Below, in pieces: positions 41,845-61,769 of a DNA stretch of 64,000 nt (position 1 is the stretch's first letter; each line of letters starts with the position of its first letter). Origin of the DNA: Mycteria americana (Eukaryota; Chordata; Aves; Ciconiiformes; Ciconiidae); the NCBI RefSeq assembly GCF_035582795.1, contig NC_134366.1:175030362-175094361 (forward strand). Direction: 5' to 3'. Below the pieces are notes generated by a model. The model saw nothing but the letters and a program-made list of their open reading frames with translations, made no database searches and was not told the origin of the DNA. The position numbers and the translations under genes are program-made.

Positions 41845-44800
41845 ATGGCCCTGCCGTGGGCTCTGTTGCTGCTCGGCAATGTCCTGGCACAGGACGCGGC
41901 CGCCCAGGGCTGCCTCCTTCCGCCGGCTGGTGAGTCCAAACCCTCCCTCACCAGTGGGAACGTTCCCAGGGTTGCTCCCGGTGGGACAGAGCCTCGCCGG
42001 GACACCCCGGTGACGGGCTGACCCCCCTCTTGGCAGCTTATAACGCGGCGCTGGGGCGCCCGGCCAGCCAGTCCTCCGTCTTCCCCAACATCAGCATCGC
42101 CGCCAACGCGGTGGACGGGAACCGGGACGGCATCTGGCAGCACGGCTCCTGCGCCCGCACGCAGCAAGAGCGGGAGCCGTGGTGGAGCGTGGACCTGGGC
42201 GGGCGCCGCGCCGTGGCGGCCGTGGTGGTGAAGAACCGGCAGGATTGCTGCTGGCAGCGGCTGCGGGGAGCGCAGGTCCACGTCGGTGACGCGCCGGCCG
42301 AGCGCGGCAGGGACAACCCCATGTGAGCCGAAAACGGGGGGGCTGGAGGGGGGCATCACCGCCCCACCGGTGCCACCATCTCCTGAGCCCCATCTCTTCC
42401 TCCCCGGCAGCTGCGGCATCATCACGGACGCCGGGCCCGGCTCGCTCAGCACCGTCTGCTGCGCCGGGCTGGTGGGTCGCTACGTTTCCATCCTCCTCCC
42501 CGGCCGGGAGGACGCGCTGGTGCTGTGCGAGGTGGAGGTGGTGGAGCAGGGCTGCCTCCCCCTGCCCGGAGGTGAGGGGCTCCCAGGGCAGCGACAGGGG
42601 GCCGGCAGGATGGCAGCCGGAGCCGGCAGCCTCGTGCCACGCTCCCTCCGGCAATTCCAGCCCCCAACGTGGCACGGGGCCGTGCCGTTGCCCAGTCGTC
42701 CACGCTGAACGCCATCAGCCTGGCCGCCAACGCTGTGGACGGGAACGGTGACGCCGACTGGGAGCACGGCTCCTGCGCCCACACCGAGAAGGAGCTGGAG
42801 CCATGGTGGCACGTAGACCTGGGCTGCCGGTACGCCGTATACGCTGTCACCGTCACCAACCGCGGCGACTGCTGCTGGGAGAGCCTCCTCGGTGCCCAGG
42901 TCCACGTCGGGGACTCCTTGGCCAACCATGGCAAGCGCAACCCCGTGTGAGTGGGATCCCCCGGTGAGGTCCCCCACCCCAGCACGGGGCTCTCCCACCG
43001 GCCATAGCCATGACGGTTCCCTCCCGGCAGCTGCGGGGCCATCTTGGACACCGGCCCCGGCTCCACCACCACCGTCTGCTGCAACGGGCTGCCGGGTCGC
43101 TACGTCTCCATCATCATCCCCGGCCGGGAGGATTTCCTCGTCCTCTGTGAAGTGGAGGTGACGGCGCAGAGCTGCGTCCCCCCGCCCAGCGGTAAGGACA
43201 GAAAGACCCCCCGCCGGCAGGGAGTCGGCACGTGCCGGATGGCCGCCGGCAAGCGCTGACCTCCCCCAGCCCTTGCAGAGGTGATTTGGTCCCCGCAGCA
43301 CCAGGGGAAGCGGGGGGCGTGGGGGACAGGGATGTCACACGTGTCCCTGAGCTGGCGGCACCTCGGTGTGCCGGGACGTGGCGTGGGGGTGCCTGGAGGG
43401 ACAGGGGCCACGGGTCACCGTTGGCGGTGAGCACCTGGAGCTGGCGTCACCGTCCCGTGGCATCCCCCAGCCCAAAACCTGGCCCTGTGGCGCCCAGCGG
43501 CACAGTCCTCCACAGCCGGCGAGGCCGGCAGCGCCATCAACGCCGTGGACGGGAACCGGAACAGTAACTGGCAGCACGGCTCCTGCTCTCAAACCAAGAG
43601 GGAGCCGGAGCCGTGGTGGACAGTGGACCTGGGCCGGCGCCGTGCCGTGGCGGCCGTGGTGGTGAGGAACCGCCTGGACTGCTGCTGGCACCAGCTGAAG
43701 GGCGCCCGCGTCCACGTCGGCGACTCCCTCGCCGGCCACGGCACCAATAACCCCGTGTGAGTGCCACCGCGCCGGCCCCATGGTACATGGCTGCTTTGGT
43801 GCTCGCCCACCCTCACCCCCCTCCCCATCCCCGCAGGTGCGGCACCATCACGGACACCCGCCCTGGCTCCACCAGCACCATCTGCTGCCGCGGGCTGCGC
43901 GGCCGCTACGTCACCATCGCCATCCCCGGCCGGGAGGAGCAGCTGAGCCTGTGCGAGGTGGAGGTGGTGGAGCAGGGCTGTGCCGCGCTGCCGGGGGGTG
44001 AGTGGGCTGAGGGGGCACCGGGGGGGTCTTTTGGGCACGCGTCACCCCCAGCCTGGCCGTCCCCGCAGCCCAGAACGTGGCCCTGGGCCGCCCGGCCACC
44101 CAGTCCTCCGTGCTGGATGCCAGCAGCAGCGCCGCCAACGCCGTCGATGGGAACCGGGACGGCAACTGGGAGCACGGGTCCTGCGCCCACACCGTGGAGG
44201 AGCTGGAGCCGTGGTGGCGTGTGGATCTCGGCCGCCGGCACGCCGTCTACGCTGTGGTGGTGAAGAACCGCCACGACTGCTGCTGGGAGAGGCTGAAGGG
44301 TGCTCAGGTCCACGTCGGCAACTCCCTGGTTGACCGTGGCCGGCACAACCCAGTGTAAGCCCCCGCCCTGTCACCACCACCAGGATCCCAGCTGGGACCG
44401 TGCCGGCTTATCATCCTCCTCCTTCTCCTAGCAGCTGCGGCATCATCACGGACGCCGGCCCTGGTTCGCTCAGCACCATCTGCTGCCACGGGCTTCACGG
44501 TCGCTACGTCTCCATCCTCCTCCCCGGCCGGGAGGACGCGCTGGTGCTGTGCGAGGTGGAGGTGATCCGGCAAGGCTGCGCCCCGCTACCCGGAGGTGAG
44601 CTGCCGGCAGAGTCCCCCCCGCAAGCCCAGGCACCCCGGCACCCACCCACGCACCCCGTGGTGTTTGCAGCCCCCAACGTGGCGTGGGAGCAGCGGGCGA
44701 CGCAATCCTCCACCGCCAACGGCGCCGGCATCGCATCCAAGGCTGTAGACGGGAACCGGGACGGCATCTGGCAGCACGGCTCCTGCAGCCACACGCGGCG

Positions 44801-45198
44801 AGAGTGGGAGCCGTGGTGGAGCGTGGACCTGGGCGGGCGCCGCGCCGTGGCGGCCGTGGTGGTGAAGAACCGGCAGGATTGCTGCTGGCAGCGGCTGCGG
44901 GGAGCGCAGGTCCACGTCGGTGACGCGCCGGCCGAGCGCGGCAGGGACAACCCCATGTGAGCCGAAAACGGGGGGGCTGGAGGGGGGCATCACCGCCCCA
45001 CCGGTGCCGCCCTCTCCTGAGCCCCATCTCTTCCTCCCCGGCAGCTGCGGCATCATCACAGACGCCGGGCCCGGCTCGCTCAGCACCATCTGCTGCCAGG
45101 GGCTGCAGGGCCGCTACGTCACCGTCACCATCCCGGGGCGGGAGGAGCAGCTGGCTCTCTGCGAGGTCGAGGTCTACGGCGTCTTCCCCGACCTCTGA
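41845..45198 (+). CDS. Secreted protein with five tandem F-type (fucolectin) domains
   Basis: Eleven coding exons: 41845-41929, 42037-42322, 42411-42571, 42661-42946, 43031-43191, 43471-43756, 43837-43997, 44069-44354, 44435-44595, 44671-44956 and 45045-45198 (TGA), giving 770 residues. Exon 1 is a signal peptide (MALPWALLLLGNVLAQ). Each domain is exactly 149 residues from one 286-bp and one 161-bp exon (last one 154 bp), entered in phase 1. Every domain shows the F-type lectin fold marks: NAVDGN, HGSC, EPWW, the contiguous cysteines in NRxDCCW, VHVG, a CCxGLxGRYV block and LCEVEV. The fucose motif HX26RXDX4R/K is complete in domains 4 and 5 only: domain 1 has R for H, domain 2 S for the last R, domain 3 Q in both places. 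Inferred role: secreted fucose-binding or innate-immune lectin. A pentraxin-fusion relative is the main alternative. Confidence 0.85.
42114..42455 (+). repeat. Domain-1 copy of a near-identical lectin block (exon, intron, exon)
   Basis: It repeats at 44,748-45,089 with a constant offset of 2,634 bp. The last 170 bp of the first exon, the whole 88-bp intron and the start of the next exon differ at only a handful of bases, whereas domains 2, 3 and 4 have unrelated introns at this place. Confidence 0.9.
44748..45089 (+). repeat. Domain-5 copy of the near-identical lectin block
   Basis: Partner of 42,114-42,455, offset 2,634 bp. Intron identity at the level of exon identity points to recent gene conversion or duplication and not to protein-level constraint. 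Confidence 0.9.
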
Positions 45199-45381
45199 GG
45201 GGACGCGGGGGGACGATGCCGTGTTCGTGTGTCCCCCCCGGCACAAGGGGACCGCAGCCCTGTCCCAGAGCCACCCTGTGTTACCGGGATGCCCGGGGCT
45301 CAGGTGCCAGGATCTGGCAACACCCGGGAGAGGGGGGCTACTCGCAGTGGCATCAGGGCTCCCCGGCATCGCGGCCACCCC

Positions 45382-45387
45382 AATAAA
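45382..45387 (+). promoter_or_regulatory. Lectin gene poly(A) signal AATAAA
   Basis: AATAAA in CACCCCAATAAACGCTG, 184 bp after the lectin stop codon, followed by GTCTGGTGTTTGTGCCTGTC, a GT-rich downstream element. Confidence 0.8.
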
Positions 45388-46302
45388 CGCTGCCGCGGTG
45401 CCCGTCTGGTGTTTGTGCCTGTCCTTGGGCTCCCACCAGTGCAGTTACGGCACGGCCGTGTCACCCACCGACACCGCAGCCCCCCGGGAGGGCCTCACCG
45501 CGAAGGGGCCGCTCCTGCGGCTGGCACCGGGCACCCCGTGGCGTTGGGCACCCCGTGGGCTCTGCCGGGGCACCCTATGAGCCACGTTGGCCACCCCGCC
45601 ACCCATGCTGGCCACCCCATGGGACGCCCCCGAGCACCCTATAAGCCACACCAAGGGTGACGCCAAGCTCCCCGTGTGCTGCCGCGGGGCACCCCCCACC
45701 GACACCGCCGGGCAGCCGGTGAGCCGTGCTGGACCATCTCCCACAGGACCTGCCGTGCCCGGCGCCGGGCACCCTCGGGCACAGCGGGGATGCCCAGGTG
45801 GCCGAGACCTGGTAGATGGGTGGCCAGGGGACCGGGGCGGGGCATGGTGGCAGGTCGGCGGTGCCAACCCCGGTACCCAGCGGTATTTGGCGCAGGGCAA
45901 CCGGTGGGCCCCGTCCCACGGCGTGAGCGTCGTCGCTGCTGCAGTCCTCGGGGACGCCAGGCACCGGCATTGGCACCGATGGCCCCGATGTTGTCCCCTC
46001 TGCCGTGGCCGTGGCTGCGGGCGCCACGGTCCCCACGGGGAAATGCCGGGGGCGGGGGTGGTAATGGGGCCGGTAACGGTGAGGGCACATGGCGGGCAAG
46101 GGTGCGGGTACCAGGACGGGCGCGGGGGTAACGGAGCCCGTGGTGGCTAGCGGGGCAGGCAGGGTGACCAGGACCTTGCCCGCCCCGGCACGCCACGTGC
46201 CGCCCCGGCACGGCACGCACTGCCGAGCCGCTAACCATTAACCCGGGCTCTCTCCCTGTCCCTCGGCCGCACTCGCCCACGGCTCTGGCTCCTGCCCCGG
46301 CC
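45388..46302. other. Intergenic region and probable promoter of the GPT-like gene
   Basis: About 900 bp without a coding signal. From 45,530 to 45,640 short CACCCCGTGG/CACCCCATGG units repeat. The rest is CpG-rich with GGGGCGGGGC at about 45,833-45,842 and probably contains the upstream region of the gene starting at 46,303. Confidence 0.5.
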
Positions 46303-49300
46303 ATGGAGGCGGTTGGCACCTCGGGGGGCACTGGCCTCCCCCCGTCTCCGGTGAACCCCGGCAGCCAGCACGCACCGCCGTCCCCCCTGCAGTCCCTGCT
46401 TGAGCGGGCTGCTGCCATCGAGGAGGAGCTGGCCCAGGTGAGAGCCCCACGGGTCCCCGTGGCCACCCAGAGCCCCACGGGACCCACAGACACCCACAGC
46501 CACAGAGGCCCATGGGTCCCACTGGCCACCCACAGGTCCCCGTAGCCACCCATGATCCCAGAGCCCCATGGGTGGCCATGGCCACCCAGAGCCCCATGGG
46601 TCCCCATAGCCACCCAGGGATCCCCATGGCCACCCAGAGCCCCATGGGCCCCCACAGCCACCCACAACCATGCATCCCTGTCCCCAGAGCCACCTGCATC
46701 TCTACACCCACTCGTGTCCCCGTGTCCCCCTCCAGGTCCCTGTGGTCCCCAGGTCCTTGCAGTCCCCCCAGGTCCCCACGACCACCCAGATCCCATGTCC
46801 CCAAAGCCACCCCCATCCCCAGACCCCTTGTCCCCATGGGTCCCCACAGCCCCACATCCCCAAGCGACCAATCCTACCCTGGTGTCCCCCATCCTTTGGG
46901 GTGCTCTGGGATGCTCCGGGGTGCCCTCCCCCTCCCCCAGCCCCCCCGGGATTCGAGGGGGGGACATGGGGGGGACACAGGACGGTGTCCCCGCTGAGCC
47001 ACCTCCTGTCCCCAAGGGTGAGGACAAGCCCTTCACCGAGGTCACCCGCTGCCATTCGGGGGACGCAGTTGCCACCGGCCGCCAGCCCCTCACCTTCCTC
47101 CGGCAGGTAACGGGGAGCCCCACGGCTGCCTGCACTCTGGGGGGGGGGGCCCACAGCCGGACACCCCCACCCCACAGCCGTGGGGCCATTGAGCATCAAT
47201 CCAGGCACCACCAAAGCAGATGTGGGGCACAGCTGGATCCATGACCCCCCACATCCCCCCCAGCACCCTGGGGATGGGTGGGGGGGGCCAGATCCTGACC
47301 CTGGGGGTGCCGCAGGGTGTCGGGGGGGGCTGTGACCGGCGGGACGGCCGGGTCCCCGCAGGTGGCTGCCATCTGCGCGTACCCCGAGCTGCTGGGCGCC
47401 GAGTGCCTGCCGGCGGATGCCAAGCGGCGCGCGGGCCGGATCCTGCAGCACCTGCACGGCGGCAGCCCAGGTACGGCGGGGACGGGCACGCCGTGGGGAG
47501 GGCTAGCCTCACAGACGGGGTGTGCGGCACGGAGGGTTCACTGGATGCGGTGACGCCGGATCCGTCCCCAGGGGCGTACAACCTGGAGTACGTCACTGAG
47601 ACCGTGGCCGAAAAGGTGGCCCGTTACCTGGAGCAAAGGGACGATGGCATCCCCAGCGACCCCCGCTGCATCGTCCCCTGCAGTGGCACCGCGGCGGCTG
47701 TGGTGGTGAGCGTGGCACGGGGACCAACGGTGGCACCTCCATGGTCTTGGGGACACCGAGGACCCTCCAGCCACAGTGGCTCTTCCCGGCAGGACGTGAT
47801 GACGCTGCTGGTGGACGAGACGGCAGCGCAGCCAACGGGCGTGCTGGTACCGGTGCCGGGTCCCCCGCTCCATGGGGCAGCAGCGGGGCTGGCGGGGGCC
47901 CTGGCCGTGCCGTACCCGCTGGCCGAAGAGCGAGGCTGGGCCGTGGCCGGTGGGGCGGTGCGGCAGGTGCTGCGGTGGGCGCGGGCGAGATGCCACCCCA
48001 AGGTGCTCTGCGTCGTCAACCCCGGGGACCCCACAGGTGAGTGGGGGGGGACACGGGTGGCTGCCCCGTGCCTCAGTTTCCCCCATGTGGGGGGACAAAA
48101 GTGGGCTCCCCACGCACGGTGGGAGGGGACACGAGTGGGGTCCCCCCAGCAGGGCACGTGCTGAGCCGGCAGAACATGGAAGACGTCATCCGGCTGGTGG
48201 CCGAGGAAAACCTCCTGCTGCTGGCGGACGAGGTGGGTGCCGGTGGGGGCTGGGGGGGGCCGTGCCCCCCACCCCGGCCCCCCCTGAGCCCTGGGTGCTG
48301 CAGGTGCTCCAGGACAACGTGGCCACCCCCGGCCGCCCCTTCCTCTCCTTCAAGCGGGTGCTGTGGGAGATGGGTGCTCCGCTCTCCTCCACCGTCCAGC
48401 TCGTCTCCTTCTACTCTCTCTCCAAGGGGATTGGGGGGTGAGTACCGACCCCCCAAACCCCCCCAAACCCCCCCAAACCCCCTTTCCCAGCCCCCTCCAC
48501 CCTGCTGCTCCCCCAGGGGCGGTTTCCGAGCAGGTTTCTTCGAGCTGGTGAATATCGACCCGAGCGTCCTGAAGTGCTTCTACACGTGGGGGCTGTCGGT
48601 GTATCCCCCCATCCTGGGGCAGGTGATGCTGGATACGGCCATGGAGCCCCCGCTGCCCAACGAGACCTCCCACATGGCCGTGGAGGAGGTGGGGAACACC
48701 GGGTCCTCTCCCACGCTCTGGCTGAAGGAGAGGCGGGTGCTGTGCAGCCCACCTCCATCTCCATCCCATCCCATCCCATCCCATCCCATCCCCATCCCAT
48801 CCCATCCCATCCCATCCCATCCCCACCTCCATCCCCATCCCATCCCATCCCATCCCATCCCCATCCCATCCCATCCCATCCCATCCCCACCTCCATCCCC
48901 ATCCCATCCCATCCCATCCCCATCCCATCCCATCCCATCCCATCCCCATCCCCATCCCCATCCCATCCCATCCCATCCCATCCCATCCCATCCCATCCCC
49001 ATCCCATCCCATCCCATCCCATCCCCATCCCATCCCCATCCCATCCCCACCTCCATCCCCATCCCATCCCATCCCATCCCCATCCCATCCCATCCCATCC
49101 CATCCCCATCCCCATCCCCATCCCATCCCATCCCATCCCATCCCATCCCATCCCCATCCCATCCCATCCCATCCCATCCCCATCCCCATCCCCATCCCAT
49201 CCCATCCCCATCCCATCCCATCCCATCCCATCCCCATCCCCATCCCATCCCCATCCCATCCCATCCCATCCCATCCCATCCCATCCCCATCCCATCCCAT

Positions 49301-51461
49301 CCCATCCCCACCTCCATCCCCATCCCATCCCCATCCCATCCCATCCCATCCCCATCCCATCCCATCCCATCCCATCCCATCCCCATCCCCATCCCCATCC
49401 CCATCCCATCCCATCCCATCCCCATCCCATCCCCATCCCATCCCCATCCCATCCCATCCCATCCCATCCCATCCCATCCCCATCCCATCCCCATCCCATC
49501 CCATCCCATCCCCATCCCATCCCATCCCCACCTCCATCCCCATCCCATCCCATTCCATCCCATCCCATCCCCATCCCATCCCCATCCCCATCCCATCCCC
49601 ATCCCATCCCATCCCATCCCATCCCATCCCCATCCCATCCCATCCCATCCCCATCCCCGTCCCATCCCATCCCATCCCATCCCATCCCATCCCCATCCCC
49701 ATCCCATCCCATCCCCACCTCCATCCCCATCCCATCCCATCCCATCCCATTCCATCCCATCCCATCCCATCCCATCCCCACCTCCATCCCCATCCCATCC
49801 CATCCCATCCCATCCCCATCCCATCCCATCCCATCCCCATCCCCATCCCCATCCCATCCCATCCCATCCCATCCCCATCCCATCCCCATCCCATCCCCAT
49901 CCCATCCCATCCCATCCCATCCCATCCCATCCCATCCCATCCCCACCTCCATCCCCATCCCATCCCATCCCATCCCATCCCATCCCATCCCATCCCCATC
50001 CCATCCCATCCCATCCCCATCCCCATCCCATCCCATCCCATCCCATCCCATCCCATCCCATCCCCATCCCCATCCCATCCCATCCCCACCTCCATCCCCA
50101 TCCCATCCCATCCCATCCCATCCCATCTCACCCCACCCCACCCCACCCTCCCGCTCACCCCCTCCCACCCCAGCACAGGCAGGGGCTGCGCCGTGACCTG
50201 GCCCACAACGCCCGGCTGGTGCAGGAGCTGCTGGGCCGGGCCCCCGGCATCCGCTGCCAGCCCCTGCACGGCGGCGCCCGCGCCTTCCCCCGCATCCAGC
50301 TCCCGCCCCGCGCCCTGCGCCAGGCCCGGGTGAGCGCCCGGGGGACGGGGGACCCCAGGGCCGCGGGGCCCCGGGCAGTGGGGCACGCTGGGGACAGGAG
50401 CCACCCCAGGGACGTGGGACAGCGTGGGTGCATTGGGAACCCTCTGGTAGGGGGTGTCCTGGGGACGTGGGGCATCCTGGGGACTTGGGACACCATGGGA
50501 GATGGGACACCATGGGAGTACAGAGCATCCTGGGGACATGGGACACCCTGGGGACATGGGACACCATGGGAGATGGGACACCGTGGGAGTACAGAGCATC
50601 CTGGGGACATGGGACACCTTGGGGCCATAGGACTCTCCAGGGACATGGGACACGGTTGGAGTATGGGGCACCCTGTAGTACGGGGCGTCCTGGGGACGTG
50701 GGGCACCCTGGAGATGCACAGAAACCCATGGCATGGGGTGTCCTGGGGACGTCCTGGGGACACCCTGGGGACAGGGTGACCATCCCATCCCTCCTCCTCC
50801 AGGAGCTGGGCCTGGAGCCCGATGTCTTCTTCTGCCAGAAGCTGCTGGAGGCAACGGGGATCGTGCTGGCCCCAGGGAGCGTGTTCGGGCAGCCGGAGGG
50901 CACCCACCACGTGGGGTACGCAGGCGGGGGCGGGGGGGGCGATGGGTGACGAGAGGTGCTGGGGTGGGCGTTTGGGTGATGGGAGATGGTGGGGAGGGGC
51001 CCTTGGGGTTGATGTTTTGGGGTTGGGTGGTGGGTGGGCGACGTTGGGGGCTCATGGGTTGGCAGGGGGAGATGGTTTGGGTTGGGAAGTTGGGGTGATG
51101 GGAGATGCGGGGGGCCGGTGGGGTGGGTGGGGCTGGGGGGTTGGGTTGGGTGTCGGGGGCCGAGGGTTGGGTGGGGTTGGGGGCTGGCTGGGACGGGTGG
51201 GTGAGGACAGGTTATGGGGGGGGCCGGTTGAGGTTGGCCAACGGGGATGTCATGGATGGTGGGGCTGGTTGGGGACCACTGGGTTTGGACACCAGGAGGT
51301 TTTTTGGGGGGGGACAACGGGGATGGGGGGGTGGAACCACCCACGTCCCCACCGCGCCCCCCACCCCCAGGCTGTCGCTGCTGCTGCCGGCCGAGGCGCT
51401 GGAGCGGGTGCTGCTCGCCCTCACCGGCTTCCACGCCGCCTTCCTGCGGGACTTCTCCTGA
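46303..51461 (+). CDS. Alanine-aminotransferase-like paralogue, probable pseudoenzyme
   Basis: Eleven coding exons: 46303-46437, 47017-47106, 47362-47470, 47572-47705, 47793-48036, 48153-48232, 48304-48437, 48517-48688, 50174-50329, 50803-50915 and 51371-51461 (TGA), giving 485 residues (human GPT 496). Exon lengths from the second onward equal those of the neighbouring GPT within 3 bp. A fold-type I aminotransferase is clear: KPFTEVTRCHSGDA, VNPGDPTG, LLADEVLQDN, SLSKG and FGQPEGTHHV. The PLP lysine (AAG at 48,424), the Asp of ADE and the Arg of GFRAG remain. Changed are the Asn of NPTG (to Asp), the Tyr of ADEVY (to Leu), the Ser/Asp of STGASDA (to Ala/Ala) and the Arg of HFRMT that binds the substrate carboxylate (to Gly). 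Intact splice sites and an open frame argue against a dead gene. Function unknown; alanine transamination is unlikely. Confidence 0.85.
46440..46880 (+). repeat. Degenerate minisatellite in GPT-like intron 1
   Basis: Units of 25-40 bp around GCCACCCAGAGCCCCATGGG and GGTCCCCATAGCCACCCA. The adjacent intron sequence to 47,016 shows nothing else. Confidence 0.75.
48752..50145 (+). repeat. CCATC/CCCATC satellite in GPT-like intron 8
   Basis: 1.4 kb of CCATC pentamers and CCCATC hexamers, with a recurring CCCCACCTCCATCCCCATCC variant that suggests a higher-order unit. It occupies the intron between exons 48517-48688 and 50174-50329. The same satellite lies in the matching intron of GPT at 52,935-53,710. 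The very long His/Pro/Ser or Met/Gly/Trp/Asp frames across it are artefacts. Confidence 0.97.
50400..50765 (+). repeat. GGGGACATGGGACACC minisatellite in GPT-like intron 9
   Basis: About 15 units of 18-25 bp, such as CCTGGGGACATGGGACACC and CCATGGGAGATGGGACACC, filling the intron before the exon at 50,803. Confidence 0.9.
50945..51240 (+). repeat. GGTTGGGTGGG-type degenerate repeat in the last GPT-like intron
   Basis: G/T-rich units (GGGGTTGGGTGGTGGGTGGG, GGTTGGGTTGGGTGTCGGGG). No other signal up to the acceptor at 51,370. Confidence 0.65.
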
Positions 51462-51491
51462 CGTGGCCCCGTCCCCTCCGGCCTCAACCCC

Positions 51492-51497
51492 ATTAAA
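51492..51497 (+). promoter_or_regulatory. GPT-like poly(A) signal ATTAAA
   Basis: ATTAAA in CCCCATTAAAGCCC, 31 bp after the stop codon. The 3' UTR would be very short. Confidence 0.65.
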
Positions 51498-51684
51498 GCC
51501 CCCCCGCAGATCGCACCGCGCCTCCGCTTGCCCCCCACAACCCCACAGGGAGCCCCGAGGGACCCGTGGCGCGAGCGCGGGGGGGTCTCAGCCCAACCTT
51601 GTTGGGTGCTGGTGGGGCGGAGGGGGCACCCACGGGTGCCTGGTCGTAGGTGATACACAGCTCGTCCCGGCTGGTCGCTGCCCT

Positions 51685-51690
51685 TTTATT
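51685..51690 (-). promoter_or_regulatory. GPT poly(A) signal AATAAA
   Basis: The minus strand reads AATAAAAGGG about 290 bases after the GPT stop codon. The two convergent GPT genes end within roughly 200 bp of each other. Confidence 0.7.
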
Positions 51691-51976
51691 AGTGGGGTTT
51701 CTGAGGGGAGAGCTGGCCCTGCCCACCGTCCCCGTGTCACCTCCCCCCAGGGGACACGGGGACAGCGGCGGGGGGGAACCAGCCCCGGGACGTGGTGTGA
51801 CCCCCCAGGAAGGCACAAAGAGGTTGAAGGCACTTGAAGACCACCGAGATCACCCGGAGCAGGGGCCCGGCCCGCGGCACCCGGGGCCCGGCGGGGAGTG
51901 TGGGGGGGTGGGTGCTGGTGGGTGGGTGGGGGGGTGTCGGGCGGGGGGTGCCGGAGTCGGGGCGGGAACACCGGCG

Positions 51977-60550
<8,574 letters not shown>

Positions 60551-60849
60551 CGCCCCGGGGCCACCGGCACCGGCCCCGGGCGGAGACGGAGCCACCCCCC
60601 CCACCCCCCCCCCCGCCCCCCGGCACCGCCCCGGGCAACGGGCACCGGCACCGGCACCGGCACCGCCCCGGGCAGCGGGGCAACGAGCGGCGGGGCCGGG
60701 CACCAGCACCGGGCACCGGGACAGGGGACAGGGAACCGGGCACCGGCACCGGCGGCAACGGGGGCGGCACCGTGACCGGGACCCGGGCACCGGGACCGGC
60801 ACCGGGCGGGGTCTCGGGAGCGTGCGGTGCTGCCACGGAGTGTCCTGGC

Positions 60850-61505
60850 CCGCGGGCTGGGGGGGGCACGGGGGGACACGGGGACGTGGGACATGGAGGG
60901 ACAGGGGGACACGGGGCACAGGGACATGGGGGGACACGGGGGACACAGAGGGAGATGGGACACAGGGACAATGGGGGACACGTGGGGACATGGGGGGACA
61001 TGGGACACAGGGATATGGGGGGACACGGGGGACACGGGGGACGGTGACATGGGGACACGGGGATGTGGGGACATGGGGGACACAGGACATGGGGACACGG
61101 GGACACGGGGACACAGGAGAGATGGGTGGGGCACAGGGGCAGGGGAGACACGTGGACAGAGGGACGGGGGACATGGAGGGACATAGGGGACATAGGGGGA
61201 CATAGGGGACATGGGGGGACATGGGGGGCACGGGACACGGGGACACGGGGGATGATGACATGGGGATGTGGGGACATGGGGGACACAGGACATAGGGACA
61301 CAGGACATAGGGCCACAGGACATGGGGACACGGGGAGAGAGGACATGGGGACATGGGGGACACAGGGACATGGGGGATGATGACATGGGGGGACACAGGG
61401 ACACGGGAGGACACGGATATATGGACATGGGGGGACGTGGGGATGGGGGACACAGGGACACGGGGGGACACGGGGGACGATGACATGGGGACGTGAGGAC
61501 ACTCA
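60850..61505 (+). repeat. GGGGACATGGGGGACAC array upstream of GPT
   Basis: About 45 units of 9-20 bp such as GGGGGACACGGGGACAC and GACATGGGGACACAGG. Open frames here on both strands are artefacts. It separates the GPT start codon from the CCAAT-box region at 61,839-61,892. Confidence 0.93.
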
Positions 61506-61769
61506 GGCCCGGCAGCGGGGCCACGGGGCGACCCACAGCGGACCCCGCGTGGGAGATGTGGGGCTGGGACCCACGGGGACAACTGCCACCAGGGCGGGGG
61601 GGGGGGGACGGGACGACACGACTGTCCCCCTGCCCCACAGCCCCATAGCCCCCCCCAGGCCCCCCAGTGCCCCATAGCCCCCCCAGTGCCCCCCAGCCCC
61701 ATAGCCCCCTGCCCCATAGCCCCCCCGCCCCCCAGCCCCCACTGACCCGCGCTGCTTCATGGCCCCCCA

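Noticed and set aside
48041-51434. Open frames up to 1,007 residues over the GPT-like gene
   Set aside because: They fuse true exon pieces with the CCATC satellite; the real protein uses the spliced exons.
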